Origin: Brienomyrus brachyistius
Taxonomy: Eukaryota > Chordata > Actinopteri > Osteoglossiformes > Mormyridae
Reading direction: 5' to 3'
DNA length: 64,000 bases
Assembly (NCBI RefSeq): GCF_023856365.1
Contig: NC_064540.1
Coordinates: forward strand, 1,054,001-1,118,000
Shown: piece by piece, positions 57,667 through 64,000 of the stretch
Numbering within the stretch: position 1 is the first letter of the stretch
Layout: the number at the start of each line of letters is the position of its first letter
Notes under the pieces: generated by a model
Databases searched by the model: none
Told to the model about the DNA's origin: nothing
Seen by the model: the letters and a program-made list of their open reading frames with translations, nothing else
Position numbers and translations under genes: made by a program

Positions 57667-60600
57667 AAATTCAAATTCTTGCAAGGGGTATCAAGGAAAC
57701 TGGCTTATCACTGAAAGTGACTGGACAGGGAAAAAAATGTGTACATTTGTGCCAGAGGCAGCTTTTTCTAAATAGTCTGATTTAAAGTTTTTCATGAAAT
57801 TGTTTTTGGTAGTTGACCCAAAGTAGAGTTGACCATAAGGACACTTAAAAAAAAAAAAAAATTGGTTCTCGTCCATTTTTTTTGGATGGGGTGGGTAGGG
57901 CGGGCGGGATTTTTTTTATTATTTATTTTTTTACAAATTTTGATTGACTGTTTGGACTTTCAAATATATAAGAAAATACATATTACAAATACATACCGAA
58001 GAGAGCAGACCTACTTAGTACGCCTCCTCAGTTCTTCGAGTTTGTTGCGTTTCAAATATATTAAATGTAAGAAAATACAAGAATGTAAATTCCTTGATCC
58101 ATGTGTATCTCATAAATGCCTTCCCAACTATGGATTTGGATACTTTATGCTGATGTTTCATTCGTGAATATAAAAATGATACTATTTGAAACCAATATTC
58201 TGTTTGTCATTCCCATTCTAAATGAACAACAAGATTTTAAAATATATATCTAGAAAGAAAGTGTATTAAAACATGTTAAAACACGAGGAATTTACAAAAT
58301 ACAGGAATCTGAATGGTTGAACAAGGAAATGCAACTCTACAAACAAGTACTTAAGAACATGTACCACATCACTTCCCCAGATTTAAATCTTTGCACCAGC
58401 CCATCTCAGGTAGAGGCAAATTTAGGTTCATGAAACCATTCCAAGACTAGGATTACACAATTTGGATCAATCGTCGATGTGGAATGCGCGGGAAATTCAA
58501 ATTTCGTCATTCTTGGGCATTTTCCATGCGATTTTAACGAAATAAAAAATAAAAAAAAATTCGGGTCGGAGGCATTTCGGCGGGTCGGGAAGGGACGAAA
58601 ACCAATTTTTTTTTTAAGTGGCCTAACCTCTTCATGAACTATTACTATTTTTATTAAATTAAAATGTTCAACTCGATCTGACCCACGTCAGATAACACAA
58701 GAAATTATAATTAAAGTTGCTAAAAACCCGTCATATACTATGGATGATTTCCTTGTTGAACAGTGAACAAGATATTTGGTTTGAACTGCAAAGATTTCAT
58801 GGATTAAATGTCTCCATATTTTTCTAATGTACAGATTTGGGAGAATTAAAAGCAAATCATATAGCCTAATTAATACATGTATTCATGTGTTCATGGCGCG
58901 TGGGCCACTGATTTTTATGATCCACAATTGTTAAGAGCATTAATTTCAGCGGAGCCAGATGGGAAATGTGCGATATCCCGTCAGAAATTTACATAATCAC
59001 GTCCTTATAGTCCCTTTCTAGCGCGATTCCAAAAACTGACTTTTATTTTAGACCGTGTCCTCCATTGAGCGGACCGAATGGAAGACCTCGGGAGTGGGTC
59101 CCGCGTGTATCTGAACTGATCGGATGTGGTGTGACGGATTGTTAATGCTTAGAATGGCCGCTCAGTTTCCCCAGATGAAATCTATCGTTCACGGCATATT
59201 TCGCTTCAAAGCAAGGAACGATGCATTAATTTGTTTGCGTAAATGAGAGCATAAATAGGTGTATTCATATACGACACAGCGCTCGTTTCTTCCAAGACTC
59301 AATACCAACCTTCACTGAAAGACTTGACTGTCATTTGAAAGGTTGGGGCTCTTGGATTGAAGGCTTTGATTCCTCTCGGTAACCTGGAATGCCTTCAGCA
59401 CTTCAGTTTCCTGCACTTATTTCCAGTTTATGGCCATATTTTTGTAAAATGTCTTACCCCTCGTTTACAGAGGAGGGCAGTGTAGTACAAGCCTAAGCAT
59501 CATTTGTAGTTCAGGACTCACTGATTGTACCGGCGGCAGATTAACCAAACGTCACAAAACATCCACACAAATAACGAGCAAAGAAAGTGAACTTTTTCAC
59601 ATTAAAGATACTCACCAAATTAACATAGCATTGCAATTTCCATTTCTTACCACCAAATGCTCCAGCCCGTGATCTTGCATGGCTGATAGATATCTCCTGT
59701 ATAATGAAGTTTGCTCTGAAAACAGAAGCCGAGTTTTACTGCAGAATGTCCTATGGATACCGATGACTAGGTGGTAATCTGATGGGCAGGAGAGTTTACT
59801 GCATGTCCAAATAGTTTTAGCCCCACTGGTCATGAATCATCCAGGCTGAACTCTGGTGTAGCTACGCTTATGGTATGGCCTGTCTGCGGTGCGTTTAAGA
59901 GAAACGTAGGTTTGTGTAAAGTGGCTGTCTTCGAACATCCCTGAGTCTTATTGCCTTCTTTACATCGTTTATCTTCACGAAGAAAGATGAAAGATCCTTT
60001 CAGCCGGAGCAATTTAATAGTTTGTTTTTCAGTGTAGAAGTTCATGTGGGATAACTTAAACCACCCTTTTTCCCAGACATATATGCCACATGGTGGCCTG
60101 GAATGAGTCCTCTGCAATCTGTGATGACCTTCTATCATAAACAGTACGGTCTTCATATGAACCCTGTATAACTAAATTCCCTTCTAGACACTCACCTTTA
60201 AAACACACCCCTTGCTACACCGGTGTCACTTCCTAATTATAATCGAAAGACACAGATGTCCAAGCATGCCAGCAATTTTTCTTTTGGGGATTTTACTGGA
60301 GCAAATCACTTAAAATATCTTTTACGGCTATATCCTAGGCCTTGAACCAACAACCAACCCTCTGCTCATGCGCCATCATTTTTTTGGTCATTTTGGCCAT
60401 CCTGTCTGCTAAAGTCAGCAGTGACAGAGGTTCTGTGAGGAGCGTGGTTTGGATTTGCTAGTGACAGGGAATCTGAGCAGGGCATCGGGGGTTGCTTATG
60501 AGCTACAGAGCTCAGAATGTCCAGATCCTGACCTTTACTGACATTAAGATTTAAATCGGGGGAGTCAAAGCCTCTGAGACCAGTCCTCTGCTGACCCATG

Positions 60601-61559
60601 ACCCAAACCCAGTGATAGGTGAGTACTGGTCCCTATGATATACCTCCCGCGGATAAGATGGTTTTGTTAGTGGCTCAGAAAAGTCCAGAATATTTTCGTG
60701 ACAAGATCTGGCTGTTTTTCACGTCCAAAGATAACTGTCCTGCCCGAGTTAGTTCTCTTTTATTAATCTCTGCATTCCTCAACAGCATATGTTTACCGTT
60801 ACAGATAACCTTTCTTTACTTACCCTGAGAGATTTAAGCTCACAAGAAGATTAACGGTTTGTGCCATATCTCGTCTGAACACCGTTTGTAAATGATAGGA
60901 GCTGATATATTTTTTGTTGGAAATCATGATCAACAAGACAAATTTCTCTCCTGACTGCACTGAGCATTATTCTGCGATTCATTACACTAAAAATGGTTCA
61001 CGTGGCATCTCCGTTCAGACATGAGGTTTCTGGAGAAAAATAACCGGAATAGTTAAGTATGCGGAAGTATACAATCAAATGTAACAGTTGAATTTACACC
61101 CATAAACAAGTGTAAATTGTATGGATGTGTTGTTGATTGTGTGTGTATTTTAAGAAGGAACTATTATGCATTCGCACAATTATGTTTATTTCATGCATGG
61201 CCACTTACAGGATGCCACAAGAAAACACCGAGGTGCTTTTTGAAATACTTATCTTCACTACAATTCAATGCAATTTATTTCATGCACCGTTCACAACACG
61301 GCTTCATCGGACGTTTAGCATAAAATATTGCAAGAGCAAAGTCATTAGGCAAATCATGAGACATTAGGCTTATATAATAACAGTCATGAGCCAAAGTATA
61401 AGCAAACGATTAAGATTCTGAAGATTAATCACCGACTAATAAGGGGTAGTGTTGTTTCCCAGTTGCAATGTGCACCCTCACGTAGAAGTGTGTGTATATA
61501 TATATAACATCTGTTAATTAGACGTTGCATTATTGCTATTTTTACAGAAAGGGCACAAC
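57667..61559. other. osgin2-mtss1 intergenic
   Basis: Mostly AT-rich, no gene recognised. 58,900-59,250 has several evenly mixed, non-repetitive stretches that look like possible conserved non-coding DNA, but this is an impression only. Confidence 0.4.
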
Positions 61560-62408
61560 GCTGACATCACTCCACCAGCCACGGGATTTCACCCGGCGAC
61601 TCCACTGAGGGAAAAGTTCCACGCACGATGGAACTTCGGGAAAAAAAAGCCGAACACTGCCGAATCGGGAGGGGAGGGCATTTCGGACGCCAGTTGCCGG
61701 TGGGCACACGAGCGGTGCCGAGAGAAGCCGAAAGGCGTTAGCTCCGCCCACAGCAGCAGCAGCAGCGGCAGCTGAGAGCCCGACTCGGGAGGAGCGGGGA
61801 AAGAAGGGAATTCGGAGTACGGCCGCCTGAAGATCCGCACAGCGATTCCGCCGAGAGATAGACGCGGGTCCGAATAAGAGCGCGTCGCCGTGAGAATTAG
61901 GAAAGAGAAATCAAGGGGGACCTGGCTGTCTGGCTGGCAGAAGGCGCGGGTAACACAGGCTGAGCGGACACCGCGTCTTGTCGCTTTGGAGCCATGGGGA
62001 GTAGGAAAAGGATTTATTGATCCGAACCAGCTAGCTAAGCGTTAGCGAGTTAGCTAGCTCGCGGCTAGTTACTGGTCTCCGCTGGTTACCAGTGCGTCCC
62101 ATTGCCTGGACTGGGTAAATTCCTGCTGGCGGGGGAGCAGAGGGCAATCGACGGATTAAGAACTTGTTAAAACTTCCAGTGTATTTTAAAAAAAGTCCTG
62201 CTAGCCGTAATTGGGAAATAGTTTTTTTATTCATTTTCGTGAAAATTTTCCAGGCTTCATCCAGTTTTTTAGGTATTTTTTTGGAGGAGATCCGACCCAC
62301 TTTGTGCTTGAAGTGAATACAACCTGGCCAAGGTTTAACTGAGAAATCTGTTTTCGGTATTTTTTAAAGAATTTTATTTATTTGTATCATTATTTTTGGA
62401 CGTGGAAA
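61560..62408 (+). promoter_or_regulatory. mtss1: mtss1 CpG-rich promoter and 5' leader
   Basis: The stretch from about 61,560 to 62,130 is clearly richer in CpG than its neighbours, includes a short AGC/CAG run (61,751-61,770), and leads without other genes into the mtss1 start codon. It is the likely CpG-island promoter plus leader. The exact start site is not visible. The last 280 bases before the ATG are AT-rich and contain no ATG. Confidence 0.6.
61994..62020 (+). other. upstream ORF in the mtss1 leader (8 codons plus stop)
   Basis: GCCATGGGG gives an ATG in optimal context, reading M-G-S-R-K-R-I-Y and then TGA. No other ATG occurs between about 61,630 and the main start at 62,409 on this strand. 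If the leader is unspliced, this would be the only upstream start. Confidence 0.45.
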
Positions 62409-62480
62409 ATGGATGCGGGTATAGAGAAGGAGTGCAGCGCTTTAGGAGGGCTCTTCCAGACCATCATGAACGACATGAAG
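62409..62480 (+). CDS. mtss1: MTSS1 (missing-in-metastasis) first coding exon, partial gene
   Basis: Codes for 24 residues beginning MDAGIEKECSALGGLFQTI and ending NDMK, then a clean donor (AAG|GTAAAA) at 62481. This is the start of the I-BAR (IMD) domain of MTSS1. The IEKECSALGGLFQTI spelling fits MTSS1 better than its paralogue MTSS2, which I recall as AEKECGALGGLFQAI. The I-BAR domain binds PI(4,5)P2 membranes and F-actin to shape protrusions; the WH2 domain and later exons lie beyond the right edge. The start is chosen by homology and context (A at -3, G at +4). Positions 62,481-64,000 are the beginning of intron 1. Confidence 0.92.
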
Positions 62481-62861
62481 GTAAAAAAAACATCTAGTTA
62501 GCTGTGCTAGCTACTAGCGGGGTGGGTAGATGGGCATTGAAGAGAATGAATATTAACTAAATTAACGCTGCCCTGGCAATCCGAGTTACTGGTACCTTTT
62601 GGGTTTTGCAGATTAATGTGTAAATTGTGTGCGATGTACCTAGAAATACTAGGAATATCTTGCAGCGATTAATGCGTTTTGCTTTGGCTGCTAACATTTT
62701 GGGAAGTGGTTTTTGGTGTCAGGTTTACTTGGATAATGGAAACTGGACCGATCGTATTCTCGCGTACCTAGATCGAGGTAAATATGGCCATTATGCATGA
62801 ATCGGCTGCATAGTAGCTGTAACTGGCCACGTTGACCTCAGATTGCATGTGTATGTGTGCG

Positions 62862-62933
62862 CATGTATGTATGTATATATATGTATATATATGTATATAT
62901 ATATATATATATGTGTGTGTGTATATATATATA

Positions 62934-62976
<43 letters not shown>

Positions 62977-63009
62977 GTATATATATGTGTGTGTGTATAT
63001 ATATATATA
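62862..63009. repeat. (TA)n/(TG)n/(TATG)n microsatellite in mtss1 intron 1
   Basis: Alternating pyrimidine-purine tract of about 150 bp with TATATATG and TGTGTG blocks. Confidence 0.95.
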
Positions 63010-64000
63010 AAGAGTATTGTATGTAAATGCTTTTGGAACAGTGTGATCGAAATGCATTGTTTATGTGTGGGATAAAATGCATTGCTCCTCGTAAAATACG
63101 ATATTTTGCTGTGAAGACTGTTGCCTAATACAGGTTATATAAACCGTGCTGTTTTGTCAGTGTATTTAGTGAAGTTTCTGCCCAGCACCAGTGCCTATCC
63201 AGTGGCTGTAGCCAGGCTGTTGCAGTAACACCCGTGGGCTTCGTCCTGTAGGGCGCCAGTAGTCGGATAAGTAGGTTCTGTGATGCCGGTCACTTCTATC
63301 AGTGACAGTACTACGCGGCCCCATAGCATCACCGGTTCTCAGAAAATGGTTGAAACGTTGGGGATCTGCAGTCGTGGAGACTGTAGCTCTCCCCCTTCCC
63401 TTTGTCAGGGGGTTGGGAGGTTAAATGCGAAGATCAGATGGGATGGAAGACCAAGAGGTTGATGAGCCTATGAAAAATCCACCGACTCACTGCTGTAAAT
63501 AAAATATCGCTTGGTTTTTGAGATGATCAGGAAGTGAGTCACCCAGTTATTCCATGCTGAACTTGGTTATCTGTGGTTACATGTAATATACTGTAACATA
63601 CTTGCTTACAACCGTGCTTTCAGATATTCATATACGCATGTGTATGTCATTCCCCAGAATATATGTTTTAGTGGAGTACTGTTGTTAACACATCTGTGTA
63701 TGGTTATGACCTGCTTAAAATTTCTCCTGTACCATCAGATCCATTTCAGGGTTAATGTCCTGTCACTTGAACACCACAAGATGCAAATGCTTTGAACTTG
63801 CAGAAATGGAAGCTTGTTTTTTTTCACCCTTGTGACTCCTCCATATGTTAGGAGGGCTGTTGCTTCTCCCTACCTGTTGATGCATGCTCCCCTTAACGGC
63901 CCTATAAATTCCCTAAATCGTTTACCAAACCGTATTTTATTTTATTAGTCTTTAATCTGAAAGGGTCCTTAAGTATGCAGTTACTTATTTTCTGGTATAC

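Noticed and set aside
62768..63082. ORFs rich in I/Y/T/H
   Set aside because: Translations of the (TA)n/(TG)n microsatellite.

Overview
The window is nuclear DNA from a ray-finned fish, most likely a teleost. It holds spliced genes with vertebrate exon sequences and GT-AG introns. Most of the rest is fish-type interspersed repeat: tRNA-derived V-SINE/DANA-like SINEs with (TGGA)n tails, hAT hairpin MITEs, Tc1-like and Harbinger-like remnants, and short LTRs with TGTSAC ends. One repeat carrying GAGGCCATTCGGCCCATCAA (10.56 kb) is, from memory, common in early-branching ray-finned fishes. I cannot name a species.

Layout. Positions 1-33,900 contain no protein-coding gene that I can recognise. 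They hold nested transposons, one orphan TATA promoter-like segment (21.17 kb), a CCAAT-box cluster (27.45-27.78 kb) and, at 27,793-30,754, a very young, structurally complete but pol-less LTR retrotransposon on the minus strand. Three protein genes then follow, all on the plus strand: pigu (33,918-40,801, 12 exons, 435 codons), osgin2 (53,324-56,184, 5 coding exons, 505 codons), and the first coding exon of mtss1 (62,409-62,480, gene continuing past the right edge). The gaps between them hold a solo LTR, a Tc1-like deletion derivative, MITEs and microsatellites.

The genes belong to separate processes: GPI-anchor attachment in the ER (pigu), an oxidative-stress-linked flavoprotein (osgin2), and I-BAR membrane/actin remodelling (mtss1). 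I see no sign that they work as a unit. pigu carries a 1-bp insertion in exon 10 (37,701). It breaks the frame although every other exon and splice site is intact, so it is either an assembly error or a recent null allele. osgin2 has a good Maf/NRF2-type antioxidant response element about 225 bp upstream of its ATG, together with a GC box and a TATA-like box. mtss1 has a strong-context 8-codon upstream ORF.

The most unusual item is the LTR element. It has two 297-bp LTRs differing at one base, a 5-bp target duplication and a G-rich polypurine tract. It encodes one long proline/alanine/glutamine-rich protein whose ATG lies 2 bp from the 5' LTR and whose body consists of two unrelated arrays that both have a 39-bp (13-residue) period. 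No reverse transcriptase, integrase or protease is present. All calls are from reading the sequence; no database search was run.
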